Assembly: GCF_003031585.1 (NCBI RefSeq)
Contig: NZ_PWAA01000063.1
Span: 118,142 to 182,141 of the forward strand
From: Thalassobius sp. I31.1
Lineage (GTDB): Bacteria; Pseudomonadota; Alphaproteobacteria; Rhodobacterales; Rhodobacteraceae
Direction of reading: 5' to 3'
DNA length: 64,000 nucleotides
Position 1 is the first letter of the stretch. Each line of letters opens with the position of its first letter. Below, piece by piece: positions 43,531-53,364 of this stretch. A program made the position numbers and the translations under genes. Below the pieces are notes generated by a model, which did no database searches, had not been told where the DNA came from, and saw only the letters and a list, made by a program, of their open reading frames with translations.

Positions 43531-44790
43531 ATGCAGGATCTGGCGATAATATTTGACTGGCTCGGCTTAGCCGTACGCTGGCTGCATGTGATTACGGCGA
43601 TGGCCTGGATTGGCGCATCGTTTTACTTCATTGCGCTGGACCTGATGCTGAAGCCCAATGAGGCCCTGCCGGAAGGCGCCCATGGCGAAGAATGGGAAGT
43701 GCATGGCGGCGGTTTTTACCACACGGTGAAATATATGGTGGCCCCGGAGCGCCTGCCGGAACATCTGACCTGGCACAAATGGCAGAGCTATACCACCTGG
43801 CTGTCAGGCGCTGCGCTTCTGATGATTGTCTATTGGGCCGGGGCGGAACTTTACCTGATTGATCTGTCAAAGATGGAGCTGACCCAGTTCCAGGCGATCC
43901 TGATATCTGCTGGTTCCCTGACCATTGGCTGGCTGGTCTATGATTTCCTGTGTAAGTCAGAACTGGGGGATCATCCGACCCTTTTGATGGTGCTGCTGTT
44001 TGTGATCCTTGTGGGCATGGCCTGGGGCTATAATCAGGTCTTCACCGGGCGTGCGGCGCTGCTGCATCTGGGGGCATTTACGGCAACGATTATGACGGCG
44101 AATGTATTCCTGATCATTATGCCAAACCAGCGTATCGTCGTGGGTGACCTGAAAGCAGGCCGGGTGCCGGATGCGAAATACGGCAAGATCGCCAAGCTGC
44201 GGTCCACCCATAACAACTATCTGACCCTGCCGGTGGTTTTCCTGATGCTGAGCAATCATTACCCACTGGCGTTCGCGACGGAATATAACTGGCTGATTGC
44301 GTCGCTTGTCTTCCTGCTGGGGGTCACGATCCGTCACTATTTCAACTCGATCCACGCAGGCAAAGGCAACCCGACCTGGACCTGGCTTGTGTCTGTGCTG
44401 ATCTTCATTCTGATCATGTGGATTTCCACAGCACCTTTGCGCCAGGACACCTATGAGGAATCTCAGGCGCGGGAGCTGACCGTCACGGAACAGGTGTTTG
44501 CCTCTGCCACAGGGTTTGAGGATGCAACAAACATCGTCGCCGGGCGTTGTTCTATGTGCCATGCGCGCGAACCTTTCTGGGATGGCATTCATCGTGCACC
44601 AAAGGGGCTGCTGCTGGAAACCCCGGCAGATATCGCCCGTGCGGCGAAGCAGGTTTATTTGCAGGCGGGCGTGACACACGCGATGCCACCGGCAAATATC
44701 ACCGCCATGGATGACAGCGAGCGCGCACAGATCCGGGCCTGGTATCGGGCCGCGCGGGCAGAGCTGCCCTTCAGTCTGGCGATGCATTAA
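43531..44790 (+). CDS. puuD: Membrane urate oxidase PuuD with C-terminal cytochrome c
   Basis: A 419-residue protein. About eight N-terminal membrane helices carry conserved residues such as WLHVITAMAWIGASFYFIAL, LTWHKWQSYTTWLSGAALLM and HNNYLTLPVVFLMLSNHYPL. A C-terminal cytochrome c domain with heme-binding CSMCH near residues 340-344 follows, with a distal methionine likely in HAMPP. PuuD-type enzymes oxidise urate to 5-hydroxyisourate and feed electrons to the respiratory chain instead of making peroxide. It starts the pathway continued by UraH and UraD. It is divergent from a LysR gene and is 30 bases before an AbrB-family gene. Confidence 0.92.
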   Translation: MQDLAIIFDWLGLAVRWLHVITAMAWIGASFYFIALDLMLKPNEALPEGAHGEEWEVHGGGFYHTVKYMVAPERLPEHLTWHKWQSYTTWLSGAALLMIVYWAGAELYLIDLSKMELTQFQAILISAGSLTIGWLVYDFLCKSELGDHPTLLMVLLFVILVGMAWGYNQVFTGRAALLHLGAFTATIMTANVFLIIMPNQRIVVGDLKAGRVPDAKYGKIAKLRSTHNNYLTLPVVFLMLSNHYPLAFATEYNWLIASLVFLLGVTIRHYFNSIHAGKGNPTWTWLVSVLIFILIMWISTAPLRQDTYEESQARELTVTEQVFASATGFEDATNIVAGRCSMCHAREPFWDGIHRAPKGLLLETPADIARAAKQVYLQAGVTHAMPPANITAMDDSERAQIRAWYRAARAELPFSLAMH

Positions 44791-44820
44791 CCAGGTGGAC
44801 CGCTTCCTTATGGGGGCGTC

Positions 44821-45885
44821 TTGCTTGACCTTGCTGGCCTGACGGATCAGGTTGCAGCTGTGAGCAGGCTTTTGACATATCGTAACGCAATACTGACGCT
44901 GGTGCTGGGCGGGGTTTCCGCCGTTGTGGCCCAGGCGCTGGGCATTGCTGCGCCGTTTCTGACGGGGCCTGCCTTTGTTGTGACACTTGCGGCACTTGCC
45001 GGGATGAAGACAGAAGTTCCAGACGCTTTGCGAGACTTCTGCATGCTTCTTCTGGGCATTGGGATCGGGGCAGATGTAACCCCTGAGGTTCTGAAGGCCG
45101 CCATGTCCTGGCCTGTCAGCTTTCTGGCACTTGCGATTGTGATGTATCTGACGATCCGTCTGAACGCGCTGCTGTTTGCGCGCATCTTCCGGTTTCCTGA
45201 AGCTGAGGCGACCGTCGCCGCAGTGCCTGGTCTGCTGAGCTACACAATCGCGATTGCCGAAGACAAAGGCATGAATGTTGCGCGGGTCAGTCTGATACAG
45301 ACCCTGCGTGTGATGTTGCTGACATTGCTGGTGCCCCCGGTGATGGGGCTGATCCCCAAGGGTGATATTCCGGCGGCTGATGTGGTGTCGATGGGTTATG
45401 GCTGGATTTTGATCCTGTTGGTTGCGGGGGCAGCCTTTGCCTGGATCCTGCGGCGACGCCATATCCCTGCCGCGATCTTTCTGGCGGGGTTTGCCGTATC
45501 TGCCGCGACGCATCTGTCCGGAATTTCACCTGGTGTTTTGCCGGACTGGATTGGTCTTTCTGCGTTTGCGGTGATTGGCACGCTGATTGGCAGCCGCTTC
45601 CGGGGCGTGGGTTTTGCGGATCTGAAAGCCTCCCTTCTGGCCGGGGTGGGGATGACTGTGCTGGCCTCGCTGATTGCGCTGGCCGGGGGCGCGGTTGTGG
45701 CCCTGATCCTGGTTCTGCCTGCGGAAGCTTTGTTTATTTCATTTGCGCCTGGCGGGCTTGAAGTGATGATCGCACTGGCGGCGCAGATGGGGGTGGATGG
45801 CACTTTTGTTGCGGCGCATCACATCGCGCGTTTGCTGATCCTGATGGCACTTGTGCCGCTTCTGTTGCGTGGCTTACGCACATGA
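44821..45885 (+). CDS. AbrB-family membrane protein (ammonia monooxygenase-like)
   Basis: A 354-residue, highly hydrophobic protein of the AbrB/AmoA-annotated family (PF05145) with a duplicated architecture. Two homologous halves each contain a motif of the form GIGADVTPEVL or GSRFRGV, with AEATVAAVPGLLSYTIAIAE and ALFISFAPGGLEVMIALAAQ at matching positions in each half. The start is TTG at 44821 with GGGGG nearby; there is no good ATG. The role is unknown; the family is often listed as regulator or transporter. It directly follows puuD and may be in the same transcript. Confidence 0.85.
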   Translation: MLDLAGLTDQVAAVSRLLTYRNAILTLVLGGVSAVVAQALGIAAPFLTGPAFVVTLAALAGMKTEVPDALRDFCMLLLGIGIGADVTPEVLKAAMSWPVSFLALAIVMYLTIRLNALLFARIFRFPEAEATVAAVPGLLSYTIAIAEDKGMNVARVSLIQTLRVMLLTLLVPPVMGLIPKGDIPAADVVSMGYGWILILLVAGAAFAWILRRRHIPAAIFLAGFAVSAATHLSGISPGVLPDWIGLSAFAVIGTLIGSRFRGVGFADLKASLLAGVGMTVLASLIALAGGAVVALILVLPAEALFISFAPGGLEVMIALAAQMGVDGTFVAAHHIARLLILMALVPLLLRGLRT

Positions 45886-45978
45886 GGAAAACCTGTGCGT
45901 TTTCCCCCCTGCTTTGGTTCGACAGGACGCGGGAAGCCGGTTAATCTCTGCGCAGTTACAATCTGGGAGAGTTAACAT

Positions 45979-46524
45979 ATGTCTATTCTGAAACGCGGCC
46001 TGAAAGGTGCACCTGTCAAACGTCTGCAGGAAAAACTGGGTGTGGATGCGGATGGTGCTTTTGGCCCCGGCACAGAAAAAGCCCTGAAGGAGTATCAGGC
46101 GGCTAATGGCCTGGCGGCGGATGGTATTGCCGGTCCGGATACGTTTGCAAAGATCGGCCTGCCGGAACTGATCCTGCTGCGCGTTGGGTCCCGTGGCGAC
46201 ATGGTGAAAAGCATGCAGGAATGTCTGGGCATTGATGCGGACGGGCATTTTGGTCAAGGCACCAAGAAATCTGTCGAAGAATTCCAGGCGAAAAGCGGTG
46301 TTGCTGTTGATGGTATGGCCGGTCCGGAAACCCTGTCCAAAATGCTGGGCCTGCTGGCGATCTTCACACCTGCGGTGGTTGAGAAAGCTGTCGTCCAGGC
46401 GGATGAAGAGCATTTTGAGGGCGAAGCCCTGCCGGAAATCAACGGCGGTGATGTTGTTGCTGCGGAAGCTGACGCACCGGCAGAGAAATCCGTCTGGGGC
46501 CGCGTGACTGGTTGGTTCTCCTGA
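45979..46524 (+). CDS. Peptidoglycan-binding domain protein
   Basis: A 181-residue protein with two tandem peptidoglycan-binding type 1 domains: LKRLQEKLGVDADGAFGPGT-like repeat near residues 5-60, and SMQECLGIDADGHFGQGTKK with VDGMAGPETLSKM near 67-120. The C-terminal tail is acidic and Pro/Ala-rich. There is no signal peptide or membrane helix, which is unusual for a cell-wall binder and may mean export by another route or a cytoplasmic role. A terminator follows. Confidence 0.85.
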   Translation: MSILKRGLKGAPVKRLQEKLGVDADGAFGPGTEKALKEYQAANGLAADGIAGPDTFAKIGLPELILLRVGSRGDMVKSMQECLGIDADGHFGQGTKKSVEEFQAKSGVAVDGMAGPETLSKMLGLLAIFTPAVVEKAVVQADEEHFEGEALPEINGGDVVAAEADAPAEKSVWGRVTGWFS

Positions 46525-46547
46525 ACACCTGACGCACAAGCTAAAAG

Positions 46548-46573
46548 AAACGCCCGGTCAGTGCCGGGCGTTT
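46548..46573. terminator. Bidirectional terminator
   Basis: AAACGCCCGG (46548-46557) and CCGGGCGTTT (46564-46573), loop TCAGTG, between the convergent peptidoglycan-binding and XRE-cupin genes. Confidence 0.9.
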
Positions 46574-46577
46574 TGCG

Positions 46578-47201
46578 TTATGTATCTTGGGAAACCCAAA
46601 GCACCAGCGCGTCTTCTTCGCTGACCGAAATACAGCAGTGGCCCATGGAGGCGTCGTAATAGACAGAATCACCGGTGCCGAGGCGTAGGGGGCGGTAGTG
46701 TTCGGTGTGAAGTTCCACGCTGCCTTCCAGAACGTACATGAATTCTTCGCCCCGGTGGCGCACCCATTCCCCGAATTCTGACATGTCGCGTGCGCGGATG
46801 CGGGACAGGTAGGGCAGCATGGATTTGGATGTGATTTCGATACAGAGCAATTCGTGCTGATACGTCTCTGTCTTGCGGACCTCGCCAGCGCCTTTGCGGG
46901 TGATGTCGCGCCGCCCGGCGATATCGCGGGATTTGCTTTGCACGAAAAGTTGCGGTGTCTGCAGATCAAGGGCTTCGGTCAGGCGACGTATAATATCAAA
47001 GCCTGCACGGGTCTGGTCGTTTTCAATCTTAGACAGGGTGGATCGCCCGATTCCCGCGCGTTTCGCAGTTTCCTCAAGCGTCCAGCCCCGGTTGCGACGG
47101 GTTTCCCGGATAAGGCGCGCAAGGCCTGCGCTGTCCTGGGCAATCTCTGCCGCAGCGGCTTCGTTACTGCGTGCGGGCTGGATATCTTCCATTTCGGCCA
47201 T
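46578..47201 (-). CDS. XRE-cupin transcriptional regulator
   Basis: A 207-residue regulator. A Cro/C1-type HTH (LARLIRETRRNRGWTLEETA, KRAGIGRSTLSKIENDQTRA) lies at residues about 28-85, and a C-terminal cupin (FMYVLEGSVELHTEHYRPLR, GDSVYYDASMGHCC) that may bind a small ligand. It is divergent from gcvT-gcvH-gcvP with palindromic sites between (47296-47330), so it is a good candidate regulator of glycine cleavage. XRE-cupin regulators often control amino-acid or polyamine catabolism. Ligand unknown. Confidence 0.88.
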   Translation of the reverse strand: MAEMEDIQPARSNEAAAAEIAQDSAGLARLIRETRRNRGWTLEETAKRAGIGRSTLSKIENDQTRAGFDIIRRLTEALDLQTPQLFVQSKSRDIAGRRDITRKGAGEVRKTETYQHELLCIEITSKSMLPYLSRIRARDMSEFGEWVRHRGEEFMYVLEGSVELHTEHYRPLRLGTGDSVYYDASMGHCCISVSEEDALVLWVSQDT

Positions 47202-47295
47202 ATCAGATTTGTCCTGTCTTCACGTTTTTGTCGGGCTTTCAGCAATACAGAAAGAGGTATTGATTTGCACTCTAAATGAGTCTAATCAGAAAAAA

Positions 47296-47340
47296 TCCCC
47301 TATGGGGAAATTTTTTCCCCTATAAGGGAATTTCCGGAAA
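47296..47340. promoter_or_regulatory. Tandem palindromic operators upstream of gcvT
   Basis: Two related imperfect palindromes, TCCCCTATGGGGAAA (47296-47310) and TTTCCCCTATAAGGGAA (47314-47330), are followed by TTTCCGGAAA (47331-47340). They share CCCCTAT and sit between the XRE-cupin gene and gcvT, the expected place for that regulator's binding sites. Confidence 0.55.
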
Positions 47341-47382
47341 CACAGCGCAGGTCAGGCCCGCGCATTCAGGGAGAAGCAGAGT

Positions 47383-48477
47383 ATGACTGAGCCACGCCGC
47401 ACACCGCTTTATGATCTTCACGTCGAACTTGGCGGAAAAATGGTAGACTTCGCGGACTGGGAAATGCCTGTGCAATATCCACTGGGCATCATGGGTGAAC
47501 ACAACCAATGTCGCGAGAAAGCCGCGATTTTTGACGTGTCCCACATGGCGCAGGTTGAACTGCACGGTGAAGGCGCTGCTGAAAAGCTGGAAGCGCTTTG
47601 CCCACAGGCGTTCACCACACTGAAGCCAGGCAAATGCCGTTACGGTTTCTTCACCAACGAAACTGGTGGCATCATGGACGATCTGATCGTCTCTAACGCT
47701 GGTGACTTTATTTACCTGGTTGTGAACGCCTCTATGCGTGACCAGGATATCCCGCACATGCGCGCAAACCTTGAAGGTATTGAAGTGCGTGAGATCACCG
47801 ATCGTGCGCTGATCGCTGTTCAGGGCCCGAAGGCAGAAGCTGTTGTTGCAGCGCATTGCCCGGCTGCTGCGGAACTGAACTTCATGGAAACCACTGTGGC
47901 TGACATCGATGGCGTATCCTGCCGCGTGTCCCGCCTGGGTTATACCGGTGAAGACGGTTATGAGATTTCCATTCCAGAAGCTGACGCGATCCGTCTGACA
48001 CGTCTGTTCCTTGAGAATGACGATTGTGATGTGTCTGGCCTTGGTGCCCGTGATAGCCTGCGTCTGGAATCCGGTCTGTGCCTCTATGGCAATGACATCA
48101 ACGGCGAAACGTCGCCTGTGGAAGGCAATCTGACCTGGGCGATGCAGAAGCGTCGTAAAGAAGAGGGTGGTTTCCCGGGTGCCGAGCGCATTCAGCGTGA
48201 ACTGGCGGAAGGTCCGGCAAAACTGCTGGTTGGCATTAAACCAGAAGGTCGTGCGCCCGCACGTGCAGGCGTTGAAGTGCAATGTCTTGAGGGCAACACC
48301 ATCGGTGCAATCACATCCGGCAGCTTTGGCCCGACAGTCGGCGGCCCGGTTGCTATGGGATACGTCTCGAAAGGCCACGGAGAGGCTGGCGAGAAGGTAA
48401 ATCTGATCATTCGCGGGAAATCTCAGCCCGCAGAGATTGTCAAACTGCCATTTGTGCAGCAAAACTATAAGCGCTGA
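47383..48477 (+). CDS. gcvT: Aminomethyltransferase GcvT (glycine cleavage T protein)
   Basis: A 364-residue folate-dependent enzyme that takes the aminomethyl group from lipoylated GcvH and releases ammonia and methylene-tetrahydrofolate. Family features: RTPLYDLHVELGGKMVDFAD, VPVQYP-type start (MPVQYPLGIMGEHNQ), FDVSHMAQVEL and LGYTGEDGYEI. Codon use suggests strong expression. The gene starts the rightward operon gcvTHP and is divergent from the XRE-cupin regulator gene. Confidence 0.95.
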   Translation: MTEPRRTPLYDLHVELGGKMVDFADWEMPVQYPLGIMGEHNQCREKAAIFDVSHMAQVELHGEGAAEKLEALCPQAFTTLKPGKCRYGFFTNETGGIMDDLIVSNAGDFIYLVVNASMRDQDIPHMRANLEGIEVREITDRALIAVQGPKAEAVVAAHCPAAAELNFMETTVADIDGVSCRVSRLGYTGEDGYEISIPEADAIRLTRLFLENDDCDVSGLGARDSLRLESGLCLYGNDINGETSPVEGNLTWAMQKRRKEEGGFPGAERIQRELAEGPAKLLVGIKPEGRAPARAGVEVQCLEGNTIGAITSGSFGPTVGGPVAMGYVSKGHGEAGEKVNLIIRGKSQPAEIVKLPFVQQNYKR

Positions 48478-48504
48478 CAGCGTTAACATCGGGAGATAAG
48501 TAAA

Positions 48505-48870
48505 ATGTCCACCTATTATTCAGAAGACCACGAATGGATCACCGTTGAAGGCGATATCGCCACTATCGGTATTACTGCACACGCTGCTGAGCAGCTGGGT
48601 GAAGTTGTATTCGTTGAGCAGAAAGAAGCTGACGACGAGTTCGAAAAAGGCGACGAGATCGGCGTGATCGAATCCGTTAAAGCAGCATCTGAAATCTACG
48701 CACCTGTAGACGGCACGATCGTTGAAGCTAACGAACTGCTCGAAGGCAACCCTGCAGCGCTGAACGACAGCCCTGAAGCTGACGCCTGGATCTACAAGGT
48801 GAAAATGTCTGACACATCCCAGGTTGATGACCTGATGTCAGAAGCGGATTATAAATCCTTCATCGGTTAA
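48505..48870 (+). CDS. gcvH: Glycine cleavage H protein GcvH
   Basis: A 121-residue lipoyl carrier. The lipoyl attachment lysine is K59 in GVIESVKAASEIYAPVDG, preceded by LGEVVFVEQKEADDEFEKG. It shuttles the aminomethyl group from GcvP to GcvT. GGGAG precedes the ATG, 27 bases after gcvT. Length normal. Its codons show very biased use, consistent with high expression. Confidence 0.96.
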   Translation: MSTYYSEDHEWITVEGDIATIGITAHAAEQLGEVVFVEQKEADDEFEKGDEIGVIESVKAASEIYAPVDGTIVEANELLEGNPAALNDSPEADAWIYKVKMSDTSQVDDLMSEADYKSFIG

Positions 48871-48944
48871 TCTGAAAATAACACATATCCGGCCAGATCC
48901 CCTGGCCGGATATTGCTGTACAGCCTGCCCCAGGGGGAAATAAT

Positions 48945-51800
48945 ATGTCATTTAAGCTGACTGACTACGAAGCCTATGACTTCGCAAACCGTCGCCACAT
49001 CGGGCCAGCCCCGCAAGAGATGGCGGACATGCTGAAAACCATCGGGTATAAAACCCTTGATGAACTGATCGACGATACTGTTCCACCCGCGATCCGCCAG
49101 AAAGCGGCGCTGGATTGGGGTGATGCGATGTCCGAGCGTGACGCGCTCCATCACATGAAGAAAATCGCGAAGAAAAACAAAGTTCTGACGTCTCTGATCG
49201 GTCAGGGTTACCACGGCACAACCACACCTGCGCCGATCCTGCGTAACATCCTGGAAAACCCGGCCTGGTACACAGCTTATACGCCATACCAGCCAGAGAT
49301 TTCCCAGGGCCGCCTTGAGGCACTGCTGAACTTCCAGACCATGGTGTCTGATTTCACAGGTCTTGAGATCGCAAACGCATCCCTGCTGGACGAAGCAACC
49401 GCAGCTGCGGAAGCTATGGCCATGGCGAAGCGCGCGGGTAAATCCAAATCAAACGCTGCGTCCTTCTTTGTGGACAAATTCTGTCACCCACAGACCATCG
49501 CCGTGATCAAAACACGCGCCGAACCTCTGGGCATTGACGTGACTGTTGCGGATCCTGCGGACATGGAAGCCGGTGCACACTTTGGTGCGATCTTCCAGTA
49601 CCCGGGCACAAACGGCCACGTGCGTGACTTCACCGCACAAATCGCAGCCCTGCATGAGCACAAAGCAATCGCAGTTGTTGCGGCTGACATCCTATCGCTC
49701 GCGCTGCTGAAATCACCTGGTGAAATGGGCGCAGATATTGCCATCGGTTCCACCCAGCGTTTCGGCGTTCCAATGGGTTACGGTGGTCCGCACGCTGCTT
49801 ATATGGCAACGACGGATAAGCTGAAGCGTTCCATGCCTGGCCGTATCATCGGTGTTTCCGTTGATAGCCGCGGCAACAAAGCGATGCGCCTGGCGCTGCA
49901 AACCCGCGAACAGCACATTCGCCGTGAAAAAGCGAACTCTAACGTGTGTACTGCACAGGCGCTGCTGGCTGTTATCGCATCCATGTACGCTGTGTATCAC
50001 GGCCCTGACGGCATTAAAGCGATCGCACAATCCGTGCACCGCAAGACATCCCGTCTGGCGAAAGGTCTGGAAGAAGCAGGCTTTAACGTGGCACCAGAAG
50101 TGTTCTTCGACACGATCACTGTTGAAGTTGGTTCTCTGCAGGGCGTTGTCATGCAGGCGGCTGTCAACAATGGTGTGAACCTGCGTAAAGTGGGCGAAGA
50201 TCGTGTTGGTATTTCTCTGGATGAACAAACCCGTCCGGAAACCATCGAAGCTGTCTGGCGTGCCTTTGGCGTTGAGAAAAAAGACGACAGTAAAGCGAAC
50301 CGCGAATATCGTCTGCCGGATGCGATGCTGCGTGAGACCGAATACCTGACGCACCCGATCTTCCACATGAACCGTGCAGAAGCTGAAATCACACGTTACA
50401 TGCGTCGTCTGGCGGACCGTGACCTTGCGCTTGACCGTGCGATGATCCCGCTTGGGTCCTGCACAATGAAGCTGAACGCGACCATCGAGATGATCCCTGT
50501 GACCTGGCCTGAATTTGGCGACCTGCACCCGTTTGTGCCGGCTGATCAGGCGCTTGGTTATTCCGAGATGATCGCAGATCTGAACGACAAACTGTGTCAG
50601 ATCACTGGTTATGATGCCATTTCTCAGCAGCCGAACTCTGGTGCGCAGGGTGAATACGCGGGTCTTCTGACCATTCGTGGTTATCACGCGTCCCGCGGTG
50701 AAGCACATCGTAACGTTTGTCTGATCCCGACATCTGCACACGGCACAAACCCTGCGTCCGCGCAGATGGTGGGCTGGAAAGTTGTGCCGGTACAGGCGGA
50801 TGACAAAGGTAACATTGATGTTGCTGACTTCCGTGCGAAGGCTGAAAAGCATTCTGACGATCTTGCAGCTTGTATGATCACATACCCATCCACCCATGGT
50901 GTGTTTGAAGAAACCGTTCAGGAAATCTGCCAGATCACACATGATCACGGTGGTCAGGTTTACATCGACGGTGCGAACATGAACGCGATGGTGGGTCTGT
51001 CCCGTCCGGGCGATATTGGCGGTGACGTCAGCCACCTTAACCTGCACAAGACCTTCTGCATTCCACACGGTGGTGGTGGCCCCGGCATGGGTCCGATTGG
51101 TGTGAAAGCACACCTGACGCCACACCTGCCTGGTCACCCTGAATATGCGGGTGCTGTTGGTCCGGTGTCTGCGGCGCCATTTGGTTCGCCTTCCATCCTG
51201 CCAGTCTCCTGGGCTTATGTTCTGCTGATGGGCGGTGCTGGTCTGACACAGGCAACCAAGGTTGCGATCCTGAACGCGAACTATATCGCGGCATGCCTGA
51301 AGGATGACTATGACATCCTTTACACCGCCGAGAATGGTCGCGTCGCACATGAATGTATCCTTGATACACGTCCGCTGGATGACAGCGCGCATGTAACTGT
51401 GGATGACATTGCCAAGCGTCTGATCGACAACGGCTTCCACGCGCCAACCATGTCCTGGCCTGTGGCTGGTACGCTGATGGTTGAGCCTACAGAATCTGAA
51501 CCAAAAGCTGAGATCGACCGCTTTATCACTGCGATGAAAGACATTCGCAATGAAGTGCGCGACATCGAAGGTGGCAAGATTGATGCGGAAAACAACCCGC
51601 TGAAGAACGCGCCACACACGGTTGAAGATCTGGTGGGTGACTGGGATCGTCCATATTCACGCGAACAGGCCTGCTTCCCTGCGGGTGCCTTCCGTGTGGA
51701 CAAATACTGGTCCCCTGTGAACCGTGTCGACAACGTATACGGTGACCGGAACCTGATCTGTACCTGTCCTCCGATGGAAGACTACGCCGAAGAAGAGTAA
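48945..51800 (+). CDS. gcvP: Glycine dehydrogenase (decarboxylating) GcvP
   Basis: A 951-residue single-chain P protein that decarboxylates glycine with pyridoxal phosphate. The PLP lysine is near residue 703 in [18 protein letters not shown]. Other motifs are [58 protein letters not shown] and [14 protein letters not shown]. It is the third gene of the gcv operon, with GGGGGAAA upstream of the ATG. A UUCG-loop terminator follows. Confidence 0.96.
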   Translation: MSFKLTDYEAYDFANRRHIGPAPQEMADMLKTIGYKTLDELIDDTVPPAIRQKAALDWGDAMSERDALHHMKKIAKKNKVLTSLIGQGYHGTTTPAPILRNILENPAWYTAYTPYQPEISQGRLEALLNFQTMVSDFTGLEIANASLLDEATAAAEAMAMAKRAGKSKSNAASFFVDKFCHPQTIAVIKTRAEPLGIDVTVADPADMEAGAHFGAIFQYPGTNGHVRDFTAQIAALHEHKAIAVVAADILSLALLKSPGEMGADIAIGSTQRFGVPMGYGGPHAAYMATTDKLKRSMPGRIIGVSVDSRGNKAMRLALQTREQHIRREKANSNVCTAQALLAVIASMYAVYHGPDGIKAIAQSVHRKTSRLAKGLEEAGFNVAPEVFFDTITVEVGSLQGVVMQAAVNNGVNLRKVGEDRVGISLDEQTRPETIEAVWRAFGVEKKDDSKANREYRLPDAMLRETEYLTHPIFHMNRAEAEITRYMRRLADRDLALDRAMIPLGSCTMKLNATIEMIPVTWPEFGDLHPFVPADQALGYSEMIADLNDKLCQITGYDAISQQPNSGAQGEYAGLLTIRGYHASRGEAHRNVCLIPTSAHGTNPASAQMVGWKVVPVQADDKGNIDVADFRAKAEKHSDDLAACMITYPSTHGVFEETVQEICQITHDHGGQVYIDGANMNAMVGLSRPGDIGGDVSHLNLHKTFCIPHGGGGPGMGPIGVKAHLTPHLPGHPEYAGAVGPVSAAPFGSPSILPVSWAYVLLMGGAGLTQATKVAILNANYIAACLKDDYDILYTAENGRVAHECILDTRPLDDSAHVTVDDIAKRLIDNGFHAPTMSWPVAGTLMVEPTESEPKAEIDRFITAMKDIRNEVRDIEGGKIDAENNPLKNAPHTVEDLVGDWDRPYSREQACFPAGAFRVDKYWSPVNRVDNVYGDRNLICTCPPMEDYAEEE

Positions 51801-51820
51801 TCTTCTTCAGGAACGCATTC

Positions 51821-51848
51821 AAAAGGCGGCCTTCGGGTCGCCTTTTTT
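51821..51848 (+). terminator. Terminator after gcvP
   Basis: AAAAGGCGGCC (51821-51831), loop TTCG, GGTCGCCTTTT (51836-51846), then more T. A stable C(UUCG)G tetraloop hairpin, 20 bases after the gcvP stop. Confidence 0.9.
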
Positions 51849-51865
51849 GTTTGGTTGAAAAAAGA

Positions 51866-51891
51866 AATGCCCGGCGCAATGGCCGGGCATT
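51866..51891 (-). terminator. Terminator of uraA
   Basis: AATGCCCGGC (51866-51875) and GCCGGGCATT (51882-51891) around a 6-base loop; on the minus strand it is followed by a TTTCTTTTTT tract, 24 bases after the uraA stop. Confidence 0.9.
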
Positions 51892-51914
51892 TTAGTTTCT
51901 GTTTTCTGAGGTAA

Positions 51915-53177
51915 TCAGTCTTTTGCAGCTGGGTTCGGCAGGATCATGTTCAGGACCAGGCCTGCGATGCCGGACAGGCCGATACCTGCGAGTTTAAAGC
52001 TTTCGCCGAACTCAAGGGTCAGGCCACCAAGGCCGATCACCAGCACGGTTGAGATGATCACCATGTTGCGCGGCTCTGTCAGGGTGTCGCCCAGACGGGC
52101 CAGCACGGAGAGGCCAACAACTGTGACCATGCCAAACAGCAGGATCATAATGCCGCCCATGACAGGCATCGGGATTGTGCCAAGCGCGCCGCCGATTTTG
52201 CCGACAAAGGCCAGGATGATCGCAAAGATCGCAGCCCAGGTCATGATCGCCGGGTTAAAGGCGCGTGTCAGGGTTACGGCGCCGGTCACTTCTGAATAGG
52301 TGGTGTTTGGCGGGCCACCAAGGAAACCGGCAGCCATTGTGGCCAGACCGTCACCCAGCATGGTGTTCTGAATGCCTGGCTCTTCCATATAGTCTTTTTT
52401 CGTCACATTGCCGATCGCCAGGATGTCACCGAAATGTTCAATCGCGGGGGCAATGGCCACGGGCAGGATGAACAGGATGGCCGCAAGGTTGAATTCCGGC
52501 GCAACAAAGCCAGGAACGGCGAACCAGGGAGCAGAGGTAAAGGCAGACCCGTTGATCAGGCTTTCACCCGTGATCAGCCCCATAAAGATGGCAGCCGCAT
52601 AACCTGCGATTACGCCGACCATGATCGGTACGACACGCATGATGCCACGGCCAAGGATTGCGGTCAGCATGGTTGCGCCAAGGGAAACCGCTGCGAGGAT
52701 CAGCGCGGTGGATTTCGGCATGATCTGCGTGTCACCGGCAAGACCCGTTGCCATGTTCACCGCAACCGGTGCCAGCGACAGGCCGATGATCATGATGACC
52801 GGGCCAACGACCACGGGCGGCAGAAGCTTATGCAGGAAACCACTGCCGAAGATGCGCACTGCAAAGCTGAGAAGAACATACAACAGGCCAGCCGCGGCAA
52901 GGCCACCGGTGGTTGCCGCCAGACCCCAGGTTGCGGTAGCAACACCGATAGGCGCGATGAAGGCGAAGGAAGAGGCCAGGAAAACCGGCACTTTGCCTTT
53001 GGTCACGATCTGGAAGATCAGCGTGCCGATGCCGGCGGTGAACAGGGCGACGCTTGGGTCAAGGCCGGTCAGCAGGGGCACAAGCACCAGTGCGCCGAAG
53101 GCCACAAAGAGCATCTGGACGCCAACCAGCGCCTGGCCCGGGCCAAAGTTATAGTCAGTATTTTCGTTGGGTGTCAT
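51915..53177 (-). CDS. uraA: NCS2 uracil permease UraA
   Basis: A 420-residue NCS2 transporter closer to uracil permease than to the purine permease at 36835. It has MLFVAFGALVLVPLLTGLDP at the N-terminus, ILFILPVAIAPAIEHFGDIL (the conserved glutamate-histidine helix of UraA) and GFLGGPPNTTYSEVTGAV. About 12 to 14 membrane helices. The ATG at 53177 has AAAGGAC upstream. The extra 12 codons to 53213 are not needed. Symporter with protons by family knowledge. Confidence 0.9.
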   Translation of the reverse strand: MTPNENTDYNFGPGQALVGVQMLFVAFGALVLVPLLTGLDPSVALFTAGIGTLIFQIVTKGKVPVFLASSFAFIAPIGVATATWGLAATTGGLAAAGLLYVLLSFAVRIFGSGFLHKLLPPVVVGPVIMIIGLSLAPVAVNMATGLAGDTQIMPKSTALILAAVSLGATMLTAILGRGIMRVVPIMVGVIAGYAAAIFMGLITGESLINGSAFTSAPWFAVPGFVAPEFNLAAILFILPVAIAPAIEHFGDILAIGNVTKKDYMEEPGIQNTMLGDGLATMAAGFLGGPPNTTYSEVTGAVTLTRAFNPAIMTWAAIFAIILAFVGKIGGALGTIPMPVMGGIMILLFGMVTVVGLSVLARLGDTLTEPRNMVIISTVLVIGLGGLTLEFGESFKLAGIGLSGIAGLVLNMILPNPAAKD

Positions 53178-53364
53178 TTTTTGTCCTTTCAGGCGCATAT
53201 GCGCTTCGTCCAAATTGTTGCTTACCTGGCGGAAAATTGCCCAATGTTCCAGATGGTTTTCACCCGGAGGGTGGAATATTTTCTGATTGCTGAGAAATGC
53301 GGCAGGTGGCTGTTCTTTGTGGGGAAAGACGTGTTACAGGCGGGCAACCGGAAAAGGAATGATC

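Noticed and set aside
43957..45513. Long minus-strand frame antisense to puuD and the AbrB-family gene
   Set aside because: Covers two well-supported genes in the other direction and has a Gln/His/Arg-rich shadow composition.
47202..47382. Glycine riboswitch upstream of gcvT
   Set aside because: The leader is short and dominated by palindromes; I find no tandem aptamer features or aptamer-like conserved strings.
49713..51617. Long minus-strand frame antisense to gcvP
   Set aside because: It arises from the strong codon bias of gcvP; composition (many T, H, R, V) is not protein-like and it has no ribosome site.
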